This document shows, one piece after another, positions 33,189 through 42,565 of a DNA stretch of 64,000 bases (its first letter is position 1; every line of letters starts with the position of its first letter). The DNA comes from Sediminibacterium sp. (GTDB lineage: Bacteria > Bacteroidota > Bacteroidia > B-17B0 > Aurantibacillaceae): NCBI GenBank assembly GCA_030054095.1, contig JASGCO010000001.1:1-64000 (forward strand), given 5' to 3'. The notes under the pieces are model-generated. The model had not been told where the DNA came from, searched no databases, and worked only from the letters and a program-made list of their open reading frames with translations. The translations under genes were made by a program, and so were the position numbers.

Positions 33189-34261
33189 GAAAAGCTAATC
33201 CCGAACGTTTAAACGGTGTAAACAAAGTAGTGTACCACTTAGCAACCGAACAAACAAAGGCGGGACGCAATGTAAACGTATGGGGAATTACGAATAACCC
33301 GGTACACGACTATCCTAAACGCGAATTTACAACGCGCTTATTCAAATCATGTAAAAATCCATTTAGCATACATCCTGAACTTAAGAAATCGGTTATTGCA
33401 CATAAGCATGCTGTTTTTCATTTACATGGAGGTTGGATTCCGGCATTTAGCAGCCTGTCGAAATTGTTTGCCAAACACACTATCAAATTTGTACTTACCC
33501 CTCATGGAGCCTATAATACTTTAGCCATACAAAAAAACAGAATCGTTAAAAACGCTTACTTCCGGTTATTCGAAAAAGGGATACTTGACAACGCTTACAA
33601 AATACATAACATCGGAAAAAGTGAAGTGGAAGGCTTACGCAAAATCCATCCCAATGCCAGTTCATTTCTAATGCCATACGGCTTTGACATCTCCCTTAAC
33701 ACTAAACCATCCTTGCAATACGATACCTTCACTATTGGATTTGTTGGACGACTTGATATAAAAACTAAAGGAATAGATTTATTACTGAACAGCTTTAAGA
33801 CCTTTAACAGCGAGCATCCCACTTCCAGATTATGGCTTATAGGAGACGGGAATGACAAAAAAAACATTGAAAAGTATATACGCGCTAATGGTTTGAAGAA
33901 TGTAACATTATGGGGGAAAAAATTCGGCGAAGAGAAAACCCATTTGATTAGCCAGATGCACGCATTTGCTCATCCGTCCAGAAATGAGGGCTTACCAAAC
34001 GCTGTTTTGGAAGCCGCTGTAATGGGTGTTCCTTCGGTTGTAACCACTGCCACCAATGTAGCAGAGTACATTGACGCATATAATGCCGGAATCAGTATCG
34101 CTAACGAAAGTCATGACGAACTGGTGAACGCGTTCAAAACAATTCATTTTGACTTCTTAAAAAGGGATTTGCATAAATACACTGAAAACACCAGTAATAT
34201 GTTACAGGATGTGTTTGCCTGGCCTGCTCTCGTTAAAAAATTTGATGAACTTTACCAATAA
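33164..34261 (+). CDS. Glycosyltransferase, GT4 family
   Basis: A cytoplasmic 365-aa GT-B glycosyltransferase. The N-terminal Rossmann domain begins EIIHIILGKANPERLNGVNKVVYHLA, where the G.N acceptor loop is visible. The C-terminal domain starts TIGFVGRLDIKTKGIDLLL. The donor-binding motif HPSRNEGLPNAVLEAAVMGVPSVVT contains the E.....E pattern (EGLPNAVLE) of GT4 retaining enzymes. It should add one sugar of the EPS repeat, but donor and linkage cannot be read from sequence. The start overlaps the flippase by 25 bases and the stop touches the polymerase start (TAATG). Confidence 0.92.
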   Translation: MEIIHIILGKANPERLNGVNKVVYHLATEQTKAGRNVNVWGITNNPVHDYPKREFTTRLFKSCKNPFSIHPELKKSVIAHKHAVFHLHGGWIPAFSSLSKLFAKHTIKFVLTPHGAYNTLAIQKNRIVKNAYFRLFEKGILDNAYKIHNIGKSEVEGLRKIHPNASSFLMPYGFDISLNTKPSLQYDTFTIGFVGRLDIKTKGIDLLLNSFKTFNSEHPTSRLWLIGDGNDKKNIEKYIRANGLKNVTLWGKKFGEEKTHLISQMHAFAHPSRNEGLPNAVLEAAVMGVPSVVTTATNVAEYIDAYNAGISIANESHDELVNAFKTIHFDFLKRDLHKYTENTSNMLQDVFAWPALVKKFDELYQ

Positions 34262-35550
34262 TGCAACTACAATACATTCCTATAAATCACGAACGGTTTC
34301 TAAAAAGAACCAACTGGAAATTATTCCTGATTCTTTTACTTATGACGGCCTGCTTCTTTACCTGGAGCGAAAACGTAGCCATTACCAGAGCCATAAAAGT
34401 AGTAGGGCGCATAAGTATGTTAATAGCTTCTTACAACGTATTCAAAAGCATTTTAAAATATGGAGCGGTTGATCACCTTCAATCCAAAAACATCTTCGCT
34501 CCCATTTTATATGTCGTTTATTTACTTTTAGGATTTGTATCCTTTATGTGGAGTACCGATGTTGGATACAGCGCGCTGCAATGGTTTATGACCGCGCAAA
34601 CCTTAGTTTTTTGCTTCTTCTTTATTAAAAGCCTCTATTTGCTCGATTCCTTTTTTCCTGGTCACTTTATAAAAATTTACAATCTAACTGGTAACGTAGC
34701 GTTTACACTAATACTGGTATTTGTTATTGGCATGTGGGTAAACCCTGATGTGTTTTACAGGTTAACACATGGGGGTGAAGAAGCCCGATTAGGAGGGTAT
34801 CTGATGAATCCTAACGAACTGGGTATGCTGGCCGGGGTGGGGATAGCAGGCTTAACCTTCGACCTGCGCCGAAATTATAAGAGATGGTTGACTGTCTTTA
34901 AGTTGCTGATCCTTTTCTATGGATTACTCGCAACAGGATCCCGCTCTTCCTTAATTGGTGCCTTGCTTATTATTGGTTTTCATGTGTTACAATCCAAACA
35001 AAAAAAAATTGCATTAACCATTATTACTGCACTCGTTGTAATTGCGCCGCTTGCTATCTATAAAATCGTTCTTAAAAATGGGGACCCGGAACGCATGGAG
35101 GAAGTACTTACACTTACCGGCCGCTTACCCTTCTGGACCGCGCTCATCAATGAAGGCCTACCTCGTGAACCCCTTTTAGGATTTGGGTTTATGCGAATTG
35201 ATTATAAAGACTTTTTCCAGAGTACACATACTTATCCCGGAAAAATGACACACAATACGTTTATGCAGGTTTTAATGAATCTTGGATTTATAGGCTTAAC
35301 CATTTCAGTATTTCAGGTTATACTTACCATACGTGGTATAGTACAGGAAGATTCTGATAAAAAGAACACACTGATTTGTTTATTTATTCCACTGGTAATT
35401 AACTCATTTACAGAATTCGGCATATTTGGAGAATCCAATTATGGAATTTTATTTTATCAGTTAATTATTTTATACATCTCCTTTCAACCAGGTAAAATTT
35501 TATCCCCTGGTCAATTGCTTCACCTTAAAAAAACCAAAAGGATAGTTTAA
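34261..35550 (+). CDS. O-antigen ligase/polymerase family membrane protein (Wzy-like)
   Basis: A 429-aa polytopic membrane protein with about 11 hydrophobic segments and a large periplasmic loop in the middle to C-terminal part. GARLGGYLMNPNELGMLAG-like text (EEARLGGYLMNPNELGMLAG, about 174-193) and LLATGSRSSLIGALLI are the Wzy_C/O-antigen ligase family signatures, and HNTFMQVLMNLGFIGL provides the conserved His-Asn region. It most likely polymerises the repeat units flipped by the neighbouring flippase. A ligase role is possible, but the complete Wzx/Wza/Wzc setting favours polymerase. It ends the first tight run of the EPS operon; ~300 non-coding bases follow. Confidence 0.88.
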   Translation: MQLQYIPINHERFLKRTNWKLFLILLLMTACFFTWSENVAITRAIKVVGRISMLIASYNVFKSILKYGAVDHLQSKNIFAPILYVVYLLLGFVSFMWSTDVGYSALQWFMTAQTLVFCFFFIKSLYLLDSFFPGHFIKIYNLTGNVAFTLILVFVIGMWVNPDVFYRLTHGGEEARLGGYLMNPNELGMLAGVGIAGLTFDLRRNYKRWLTVFKLLILFYGLLATGSRSSLIGALLIIGFHVLQSKQKKIALTIITALVVIAPLAIYKIVLKNGDPERMEEVLTLTGRLPFWTALINEGLPREPLLGFGFMRIDYKDFFQSTHTYPGKMTHNTFMQVLMNLGFIGLTISVFQVILTIRGIVQEDSDKKNTLICLFIPLVINSFTEFGIFGESNYGILFYQLIILYISFQPGKILSPGQLLHLKKTKRIV

Positions 35551-35856
35551 ATCCATCACACAATAAACTATATGCAGTAAACCGTGTTCTGCTGACAAAG
35601 ACAGTTCCGTAATCCCGCTTATTGTAACAGCCATGCTTCCGGTTAAAAACCGCTTTTAGTTAAAACTTTCTCATCCGCGACAACTTCTACTTCAAAACAG
35701 CATATTCAATGCCTTTAAGATCTTCCTGTTTTTGGCAAAATTCCATATTCCGGAATACAAAGCGCTTTAAAAAAACTCTAAACAATTAAAAACCAGATAA
35801 ATACACTATGGCAAACATATTGAAGTCTATATACATCAACACAATAATTCTTGCTT
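35551..35856. promoter_or_regulatory. Internal non-coding region of the EPS locus
   Basis: A 306-bp gap. It holds a weak hairpin CGGTT-AAA-AACCG followed by CTTTT (35640-35657), a possible terminator for the polymerase gene. It also holds a perfect 12-bp palindrome TATTCCGGAATA (35746-35757) and a sigma-54-like TGGCAAACATATTGAA (35809-35824) that has a good -24 but lacks the C of the -12 GC. A promoter for the downstream genes is plausible. Confidence 0.4.
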
Positions 35857-38247
35857 ATGGAAACGATACTAAAAAACATGGGACTACTTGTAACCGACAA
35901 AAATAATGAGGATGCGCTACGAGTAAAACTATATTACATCACTAATCCCGACGGAAGCGTCCGGTGGGTTTGGCCAAAAGGCCTTAAAAAACCCTTATTT
36001 CTTAAATTCTATCTGAAAGGAACATTCAGATCTAAGGTGTTCTATTTTACAATTCGCTTTATTTTCTTAGTTAAGCTTCAACACCTGATTTTCAAAAGTA
36101 AAATTCTATATGTTACTAAACTCAACGATTCACCTATTCCCTTTTTAAATGAGAAAACCTGGTCATTATACACCGGAACAACCGGCCCCAACCAGAAGTA
36201 TATCATTTACCATCAAGATAAAAACAGAGAAGGCAGTTTCATTAAATTCGCTATCAGCAGATGTTCGGAAACACTTTTAAAAAATGAACAAAAAACACTC
36301 GACAAATTACAACACTTATCCTTCAGATCTTTATCCATTCCAAAGAGCAAAACCCTAACGCTACGAAGCATTCTCCTTACAGAAAGCCCTGCTCACACTA
36401 TAAGGACTCAGGTTATTAATCAAAAGTATTTCTTTATTTTCAAAGAATTCGAAAAACGGACACAGCAAAACTTAAGCTACAATTACTTCTCCGAAATTCA
36501 TCAAATACCCGAGCGAATAGAAGCTTTACAAAAAAACAGATTAAAAATTCCATGTGGTATCACAAAGAAATTAACCCGTTTACATCAAATGCTCCAAAAC
36601 ACAACGGTAAAAACCCATCTGGCGCATGGTGATTTTACATGCTGGAACATTTTGACTAATAATGAAGGGGACATTTACGCTTACGATTGGGAACTATCAA
36701 ATAACTATTACCCCAAAGGCTTCGATTTTTTCCATTTCACTATTCAGAAGGGCATTCTTGTTGATAGGGTTGAATGGCGATCCATTTACAAACAAATAGA
36801 AGTTCACACCACTAACCATTATTTCCGGGACGAAAATTTTCATACGCTTCTCTCCTGTTATCTGCTTATTACCACACTCAATTATCTTGAAATTTATGAG
36901 CGACAAGCACAATGGCACGTTCAGGTAAACTGGCTTCTAAATACCTGGAATGATGCTATTAGCGATCAACTGGCAAAGAGTGTAAACTCCCGCGAACTAT
37001 TAATTATGGATATATTTGACTACCTAAGGAATACTTCATACGCAGGCTTAAAACTTCCGGAAAAAAATCCGGAAAACTTATCTGAACATTCAGACATAGA
37101 TCTGTTAATACATTCTAAGGACTGCCGAAACCTGATTAGCTATTTACGCAACCATTCCTTAACGGATAAAATCAGCATTAACCGAACCACCTCCGTTTCC
37201 AGAATGCTCATCTATACCCGATCAGGGCACATTCTTAACATTGATCTCATTCATCAAATAAAAAGAAAGCACATTGAGTTTATGAATGTTAACGAACTAC
37301 TTAGTAACGCTTTTAAAGATGAACAAGGAATAAAAAAAACAGAATTAATAGATCTTGTCCGATATATCGGTCTTTTTTACGGGTTAAATAACGCCACGGT
37401 ACCAACGCGCTACAATGCATACCAGGAGTTGTTATCTAAATCGGACCATGCACTCGACAATGAAATATACATCCATTATTCCGGTGAAAAAACAAAAACA
37501 AACAAGCTCGCCGCCATTGTAAAACAATCGGCGCAGAACAGAGGATTTAATGGCTTAAAAAACCGTATACTCTATGGCTATGATTGCCTAAAAAGCCTAT
37601 TGTTTAACAGAGGACTATTAATTTCCTTTAGTGGGGTAGATGGAGCTGGTAAAACCACCATTATAGAAAAAACAAGGTATGAAATAGAGAAAAAACTCCG
37701 TCGGAGAGTAATAGTTCTAAGACACCGTCCCTCTGTATTACCAATATTAAGTGCTTTCAAATACGGAAAAACAAACGCAGAAAAAAAAGCCATATCTTCT
37801 TTACCACGTTTAGGAAAAAACAATAGTCTATTAAGTTCCGCTATGCGTTTTGCATATTACTATACAGATTACGTTCTGGGACAATTTTACATTTACTGTA
37901 AACACATATTAAGAGGGGACATTGTTCTTTATGACAGATATTACTTTGATTTTATTAACGACAGCATCCGAAGCAACATTCGCCTACCCAAATGGTTATT
38001 AAAATCAGGCTACAGCTTACTTCTAAAACCCAAACTTAATTTTTTCCTGTACGCAGATCCGGCAACTATTTTAAAGCGAAAAAAAGAACTGGACGCTGCT
38101 ACCATAAAAACCCTGACATACGATTACTTAACCCTGTTTAAGGACTTTTCAACGAAGAAACGACAACTTTATCTGCCAATCGAAAACATTCATCTTGATC
38201 TGACTATGAAAATCATTTCTACCAATATTCAATCAAAACTAATTTAA
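35857..38247 (+). CDS. Three-domain APH-like / nucleotidyltransferase-like / thymidylate-kinase-like protein
   Basis: A 796-aa protein with three recognisable modules. Residues ~90-380 contain an aminoglycoside/choline phosphotransferase-type kinase, with the catalytic loop HGDFTCWN (257-264: D259, N264) and YAYDWE as the metal-binding Asp. Residues ~385-560 resemble a nucleotidyltransferase, with SDIDLLI at 412-418 giving the D-x-D pair. Residues ~585-796 are a thymidylate-kinase-like P-loop domain, with Walker A GVDGAGKT (593-600) and a YDRYYFD lid/DRY region near 695. It probably phosphorylates and activates a small molecule or sugar for the polysaccharide; the substrate is unknown. I use the ATG at 35857; the frame extends only two codons upstream to a TTG. 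Confidence 0.85.
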   Translation: METILKNMGLLVTDKNNEDALRVKLYYITNPDGSVRWVWPKGLKKPLFLKFYLKGTFRSKVFYFTIRFIFLVKLQHLIFKSKILYVTKLNDSPIPFLNEKTWSLYTGTTGPNQKYIIYHQDKNREGSFIKFAISRCSETLLKNEQKTLDKLQHLSFRSLSIPKSKTLTLRSILLTESPAHTIRTQVINQKYFFIFKEFEKRTQQNLSYNYFSEIHQIPERIEALQKNRLKIPCGITKKLTRLHQMLQNTTVKTHLAHGDFTCWNILTNNEGDIYAYDWELSNNYYPKGFDFFHFTIQKGILVDRVEWRSIYKQIEVHTTNHYFRDENFHTLLSCYLLITTLNYLEIYERQAQWHVQVNWLLNTWNDAISDQLAKSVNSRELLIMDIFDYLRNTSYAGLKLPEKNPENLSEHSDIDLLIHSKDCRNLISYLRNHSLTDKISINRTTSVSRMLIYTRSGHILNIDLIHQIKRKHIEFMNVNELLSNAFKDEQGIKKTELIDLVRYIGLFYGLNNATVPTRYNAYQELLSKSDHALDNEIYIHYSGEKTKTNKLAAIVKQSAQNRGFNGLKNRILYGYDCLKSLLFNRGLLISFSGVDGAGKTTIIEKTRYEIEKKLRRRVIVLRHRPSVLPILSAFKYGKTNAEKKAISSLPRLGKNNSLLSSAMRFAYYYTDYVLGQFYIYCKHILRGDIVLYDRYYFDFINDSIRSNIRLPKWLLKSGYSLLLKPKLNFFLYADPATILKRKKELDAATIKTLTYDYLTLFKDFSTKKRQLYLPIENIHLDLTMKIISTNIQSKLI

Positions 38248-38248
38248 A

Positions 38249-38944
38249 ATGAAAACACTATTTGAAAACATCATTAGGTTAAGAAATCCGAATTTCTCCT
38301 TTGATCCCGATATCAGCACCAGCACTATTATGGCATTTACGTGGCTGCAAGTATGCTGCCTGATAAGAGGTTTAAAACTTATCTTTTATGGCAAACAACC
38401 TAAAACAGCGCTTCTTGGGAAAGGTGTTTCCTTTTTTAACGCCTCACAACTTCAGTTTGGGAAGTACATGCGCTTGGGAGATGGCGTACACATTTCTGCA
38501 CTTGGAAAAAAGGGCATAAGTATTGGCAATAATGTTAGTATTGGTTCATACAGCCGCCTGATTGTATCTGCTTCATTTAACGATATTGGAGAATACATCA
38601 AAATAGGGAATAACGTAGGCATGGGCGAATACTCTTATTTGGGAGGGGCTGGAGGATTAGAAATCGGCGACGAATGCATCATTGGCCAATACCTTAGCTG
38701 CCACCCCGAAAACCACAACACCGGTAATATTCAGGAGTCCATTCGTCATCAGGGCGTTACACGTAAAGGAATTAAAATAGGTAAAAACTGCTGGATTGGG
38801 AGCAAAGTCAGTATTCTCGATGGCGTAGAAATTGGCGATGGCTGCATTATTGCCGCTGGTGCGTTGGTTAATAAAACCTTTCCTCCCAATTCAGTGATTG
38901 GAGGTGTCCCTGCCCGGATATTAAAACAAAGAACAAATCTATGA
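38249..38944 (+). CDS. Acyltransferase with left-handed beta-helix (WbbJ/LacA-type)
   Basis: A 231-aa protein of hexapeptide repeats, e.g. ISIGNNVSIGSYSRLIV, IKIGNNVGMGEYSYLGG and IKIGKNCWIGSKVSILDGVEIGDGCIIAAGALV. The active-site His region is HPENHNTGN, and the C-terminal NSVIGGVPARIL is typical of the CoA-dependent O-acetyl/acyltransferases. It likely adds acetyl (or a similar group) to a sugar of the EPS unit in the cytoplasm. It begins one base after the preceding stop and overlaps the next glycosyltransferase by 4 bases, so translation is coupled. Confidence 0.93.
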   Translation: MKTLFENIIRLRNPNFSFDPDISTSTIMAFTWLQVCCLIRGLKLIFYGKQPKTALLGKGVSFFNASQLQFGKYMRLGDGVHISALGKKGISIGNNVSIGSYSRLIVSASFNDIGEYIKIGNNVGMGEYSYLGGAGGLEIGDECIIGQYLSCHPENHNTGNIQESIRHQGVTRKGIKIGKNCWIGSKVSILDGVEIGDGCIIAAGALVNKTFPPNSVIGGVPARILKQRTNL

Positions 38945-40158
38945 AAACAATACTAGCTACCGCGTACGCAATAAATCCATTCAAAGGCTCGGAAGATGGT
39001 ATGGGCTGGAACTTTGTAATACAAATTGCCCGCTTTAATAAGGTTATTGCTATTACCAGAGTAAACAACAGATCTAATATTGAAACATTCATGAAGGCCA
39101 ATCCCAGCCCTTTGTACGGGAATATAAAGTTTTTATATTTTGATTTGCCTCTATGGATGCGTTTCTGGAAAAAAGGTAACCGGGGTGCCATGCTGTACTA
39201 TTTTTTATGGCAGTACGGCATCGTAAGATTTATTAAAAAACAGATGATTCATTATGATATTGTTCACAATCTCAATTTCCACAATGACTGGACTCCTTCC
39301 TTTTTATGGAAACTCAAAAAACCATTTGTATGGGGGCCCATTGGCCATCATCCTTCAATTCCTTCTCAATATCTTACACCCTACGCTAAATCGTATCTTA
39401 TCAAAGATAAATTAAGCTGGTGGCTAAAAAATTACTTTTGGAAATACTCTTTTAACTTATTAAAGACCAAACGTAAAGCCGCTCATGTCTTCTGCATGAA
39501 CAGTAGTGTACCCGACACCATTCGTTTGAACAAGAACTTTTCCTTTATGCCCTCTGTAGCTACTCAGGATATGGGATGGAATCCAGAGTATCCACAAGAA
39601 AAATTCACATTAATAACAGCAGGTCGCTTTGTACCGCTTAAAGGTTTCGATCTAGCCATTCTTTCCTTTGCGCGTTTTATTAATCAATGCAGTCCGCTTC
39701 AAAAACAAACCTGCGAACTTATTATTATTGGTTCTGGTCCGGAAGAATCATTTCTAAAAAACCTCATCATTGCAAATGGCCTGGAAAGTCATGTTAAATT
39801 AACCCCCTGGGTTAACCGTGATGCGTTAATGAGTCTGTTTAAAAACGCGTCAGCTTTCCTTTTTCCGTCGCATGAAGGCGCTGGAATGGTAGTAGCTGAA
39901 GCCTTATCATTTGGATTACCCGTTATCTGCCTTGATAATGTAGGGCCAGGGCAATTTATCAACGATGAGTGTGGGTACCGCATTGCACCCGGTAATTACG
40001 ATACTACAATACAACGCCTCTCAGATGCCATAGGAGATTTATTCAACCATCCCGCAAAGCATCTTGCATTCAGACACAAAGCCCGGCAACAGTTCGAAAA
40101 TTTCTTTCACTGGAACAGGAGAGGTGAAACGCTTCAACAAATTTATACACGCTTATGA
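38941..40158 (+). CDS. Glycosyltransferase, GT4 family
   Basis: A 405-aa GT-B enzyme. The N-terminal domain begins TILATAYAINPFKGSEDGMGWNF, the 'P..GSE.G.GW' pattern of a GT4 subgroup. The C-terminal domain has ITAGRFVPLKGFDLAILSF and the donor motif FPSHEGAGMVVAEALSFGLPVIC, with the EGAGMVVAE glutamates intact. It is cytoplasmic, perhaps membrane-associated through basic patches. It adds a sugar of unknown identity to the EPS unit. It overlaps both neighbours by 4 bases. Confidence 0.92.
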   Translation: MKTILATAYAINPFKGSEDGMGWNFVIQIARFNKVIAITRVNNRSNIETFMKANPSPLYGNIKFLYFDLPLWMRFWKKGNRGAMLYYFLWQYGIVRFIKKQMIHYDIVHNLNFHNDWTPSFLWKLKKPFVWGPIGHHPSIPSQYLTPYAKSYLIKDKLSWWLKNYFWKYSFNLLKTKRKAAHVFCMNSSVPDTIRLNKNFSFMPSVATQDMGWNPEYPQEKFTLITAGRFVPLKGFDLAILSFARFINQCSPLQKQTCELIIIGSGPEESFLKNLIIANGLESHVKLTPWVNRDALMSLFKNASAFLFPSHEGAGMVVAEALSFGLPVICLDNVGPGQFINDECGYRIAPGNYDTTIQRLSDAIGDLFNHPAKHLAFRHKARQQFENFFHWNRRGETLQQIYTRL

Positions 40159-41246
40159 AATCTACCCCCAGAATAGTTGCTTTCCATTTATTGAACGATT
40201 TTAGTGGAAGCCCTAAAGTACTCAGCCAATTAATACACGGCTGGATAGCACTTAATTACGATGTTCATATTTACACCAGTCTTCACAGGAAAGGGTTTCT
40301 GTCTGACATAAAAGGCATTTCCCATCATAACAGTTGGTACCGTTTTAAGACCAATAAATGGTTGCGTTTAATTATTTACACGCTGAGTCAGATTATTCTG
40401 TTTTTAAGAATGCTGTTTATATTAAGAAAAACAGATATTGTGTATATTAATACCATCCTCCCATTTGGGGCTGCCTTGGCCGGTAAACTGAAGGGTTGTA
40501 GTATCATTTACCACATACATGAAAGTAGTATTAGGCCGGCTATTCTTAGTAATTTCCTTTTTGCAATAGTAAAACTAACCGCTAACGAGATTATCAATGT
40601 ATCAAAATATGTACAACAGGCACACAACATTAAATCAGCCAACAACCACCTGATTTATAACGCCATTGAAAACACATTTCTGGAAAAAATTTACGTTACT
40701 AAAAAAGAACCCGACTATCGAAACATACTCATGGTATGTTCACTGAAAGCGTATAAGGGCGTTTACGAATTTGTAAAGCTCGCCCATGATAATCCCGTTC
40801 ATCAATTCTCTCTGGTACTTAACGCCACACAAAGTGAGGTGGATACATTTGAAACTACACTTACTAAACCTAAGAATCTATCCATATACCCGTCGCAAAA
40901 AAATCTCCACCCATTTTACAGATGGGCCGACTTGATTGTTAATTTATCTAGGCCAGATGGATGGGTAGAAACCTTTGGATTAACGATTATTGAAGGCATG
41001 GCTTATGGGTTGCCAGCCATTGTTCCTCCGGTTGGAGGTATTTTAGAAGTAATTGAGGAAAATGTAACCGGATTCAGCATAGATTCGCGCAACACGAATT
41101 TACTAAACCATACGTTAAAGAAAATTCTTAACGATAGGGCACTTTATAAACGTTTATCAATTGCTGCCCGACAAAGAGTCCATCTATTTAATGAAGAAAC
41201 CCTGATCAGGAAAACAGTTCTCATTTTACAACACTATTCCAATTAA
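40155..41246 (+). CDS. Glycosyltransferase, GT4 family
   Basis: A 363-aa GT-B enzyme. The N-terminus reads RIVAFHLLNDFSGSPKVLSQLIHGW, with the acceptor loop 'N.FSGSPKVL'. A hydrophobic stretch near 75-93 (LIIYTLSQIILFLRMLFIL) probably anchors it to the membrane. The C-terminal domain has ILMVCSLKAYKGVYEFVKLA and LSRPDGWVETFGLTIIEGMAYGLPAIVPPVGGI, where ETFGLTIIE is the donor-binding motif. It belongs to the EPS operon, overlapping the upstream gene by 4 bases. Its substrate cannot be read from sequence. Confidence 0.92.
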   Translation: MKSTPRIVAFHLLNDFSGSPKVLSQLIHGWIALNYDVHIYTSLHRKGFLSDIKGISHHNSWYRFKTNKWLRLIIYTLSQIILFLRMLFILRKTDIVYINTILPFGAALAGKLKGCSIIYHIHESSIRPAILSNFLFAIVKLTANEIINVSKYVQQAHNIKSANNHLIYNAIENTFLEKIYVTKKEPDYRNILMVCSLKAYKGVYEFVKLAHDNPVHQFSLVLNATQSEVDTFETTLTKPKNLSIYPSQKNLHPFYRWADLIVNLSRPDGWVETFGLTIIEGMAYGLPAIVPPVGGILEVIEENVTGFSIDSRNTNLLNHTLKKILNDRALYKRLSIAARQRVHLFNEETLIRKTVLILQHYSN

Positions 41247-41348
41247 TGGAAAAAGGTAAGGGCTAAAAAAAATAATAAACCCATAATCATCAGATACTTA
41301 TAAAAACGGCACTAAATTAGATAGGGTGTCTATATAAAATTAAATGAC

Positions 41349-42563
41349 ATGGAAACTACTACTACAAAGCGAAAAAAAATTGCGATAATAGGTACCGTTG
41401 GCGTACCTGCCAATTATGGCGGTTTTGAAACACTTGCTGAACATCTGGTTGTAAATCTTTCTGAGAAGCACGATATCACCATATACTGCTCCGGCAAAAA
41501 ATATAAGGCAAAACAACGTCAAAAATATTACAAAGGAGCCAGACTCAAATACCTGCCACTTCAGGCGAATGGTATCCAAAGTATTCCGTATGATACACTT
41601 TCCATTTTTCACTCCTTATTCTACGCCGACATTTTACTTATTCTTGGTGTTGCAGGGGCCTGGCTGCTTCCGTTTATAAGATTGTTCACGAATAAAAAAA
41701 TTATTATTTCAATAGATGGTATCGAATGGAAAAGGGATAAATGGAATATTCTGGCAAAATGGTACCTTTTTTGGGCAGAGGGTTTGGCTGTAAAATACTC
41801 ACACATCGATATTTCTGATAATGAAGCCATACAGGATTATACTGCCGCCCGGTACGGTTCGCTCAGCAGAATCATTGAGTATGGCGCTGATCATACAATA
41901 CATGTGCCTGTTTCAGAAGAAGCCATAAACAATTATCCATTTATTACTCAGCCCTACGCCTTTAAAGTATGCCGTATCGAACCGGAAAATAACATACATC
42001 TTATTTTGGAAGCCTTTTCTCAAACCAATAAGATGCCTCTTGTAATTGTTGGGAACTGGGATAAAAGCAAATACGGAACAGATCTGAAAGCTAAATTTAG
42101 CACACATCCCAACATTCGTCTATTTGATCCGATTTATGATCAGCAAAAACTGGATTTACTAAGAAGCAATGCTGCCCTCTATATTCACGGGCATTCCGCG
42201 GGAGGAACAAACCCATCACTTGTAGAAGCAATGTCTCTGGGGTTACCCATTATAGCATACGGTGTCTCCTACAACAAAGTGACGACAGAAAACAGAGCCT
42301 TGTATTTTCTTAATCAGGAAGAACTAATCAATCATATTAACAATATTTATACAGCCAAATTAATTAAAATGCGAACTGAACTTAGAGAAATTGCCCAAAG
42401 GAAATACAATTGGCTAAACATCACCTTCAAGTATGAACTATTAATAGAAGAAGTACTTTCTACCGCCACGAAAAATAATGCACTACCGTCAACAGCCCGG
42501 CTTTCTTATAAACAACTGTTAAAAACTGGTCTTGCTCATTTAAAAACCTCAAATTTCTTTTAA
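41349..42563 (+). CDS. DUF1972 glycosyltransferase (rhamnosyltransferase-like)
   Basis: A 404-aa GT-B enzyme whose N-terminus (IAIIGTVGVPANYGGFETLAEHLV) and following region (ILGVAGAWLLPFIRLF, IISIDGIEWKRDKW) match the DUF1972 group, which includes streptococcal Cps2T-type beta-1,4-rhamnosyltransferases. The C-terminal donor domain has YIHGHSAGGTNPSLVEAMSLGLPIIAY. It probably adds the second sugar of the repeat unit, often rhamnose in this group, but that is a family inference. A 102-base gap precedes it, with CGGCACTAAATTAGAT at 41309-41324 as a very weak sigma-54-like sequence. The initiating-transferase gene follows after 2 bases. Confidence 0.9.
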   Translation: METTTTKRKKIAIIGTVGVPANYGGFETLAEHLVVNLSEKHDITIYCSGKKYKAKQRQKYYKGARLKYLPLQANGIQSIPYDTLSIFHSLFYADILLILGVAGAWLLPFIRLFTNKKIIISIDGIEWKRDKWNILAKWYLFWAEGLAVKYSHIDISDNEAIQDYTAARYGSLSRIIEYGADHTIHVPVSEEAINNYPFITQPYAFKVCRIEPENNIHLILEAFSQTNKMPLVIVGNWDKSKYGTDLKAKFSTHPNIRLFDPIYDQQKLDLLRSNAALYIHGHSAGGTNPSLVEAMSLGLPIIAYGVSYNKVTTENRALYFLNQEELINHINNIYTAKLIKMRTELREIAQRKYNWLNITFKYELLIEEVLSTATKNNALPSTARLSYKQLLKTGLAHLKTSNFF

Positions 42564-42565
42564 CT

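Noticed and set aside
35808..35910. 33-codon frame starting ATGGCAAACATA just upstream of the three-domain gene
   Set aside because: It overlaps the start of the large gene in another frame, has no recognisable features, and its start coincides with the possible promoter sequence.
41309..41324. CGGCACTAAATTAGAT as a sigma-54 promoter for the last two EPS genes
   Set aside because: The -24 box is good but the -12 reads TAGAT instead of TTGCA; the invariant GC is missing.
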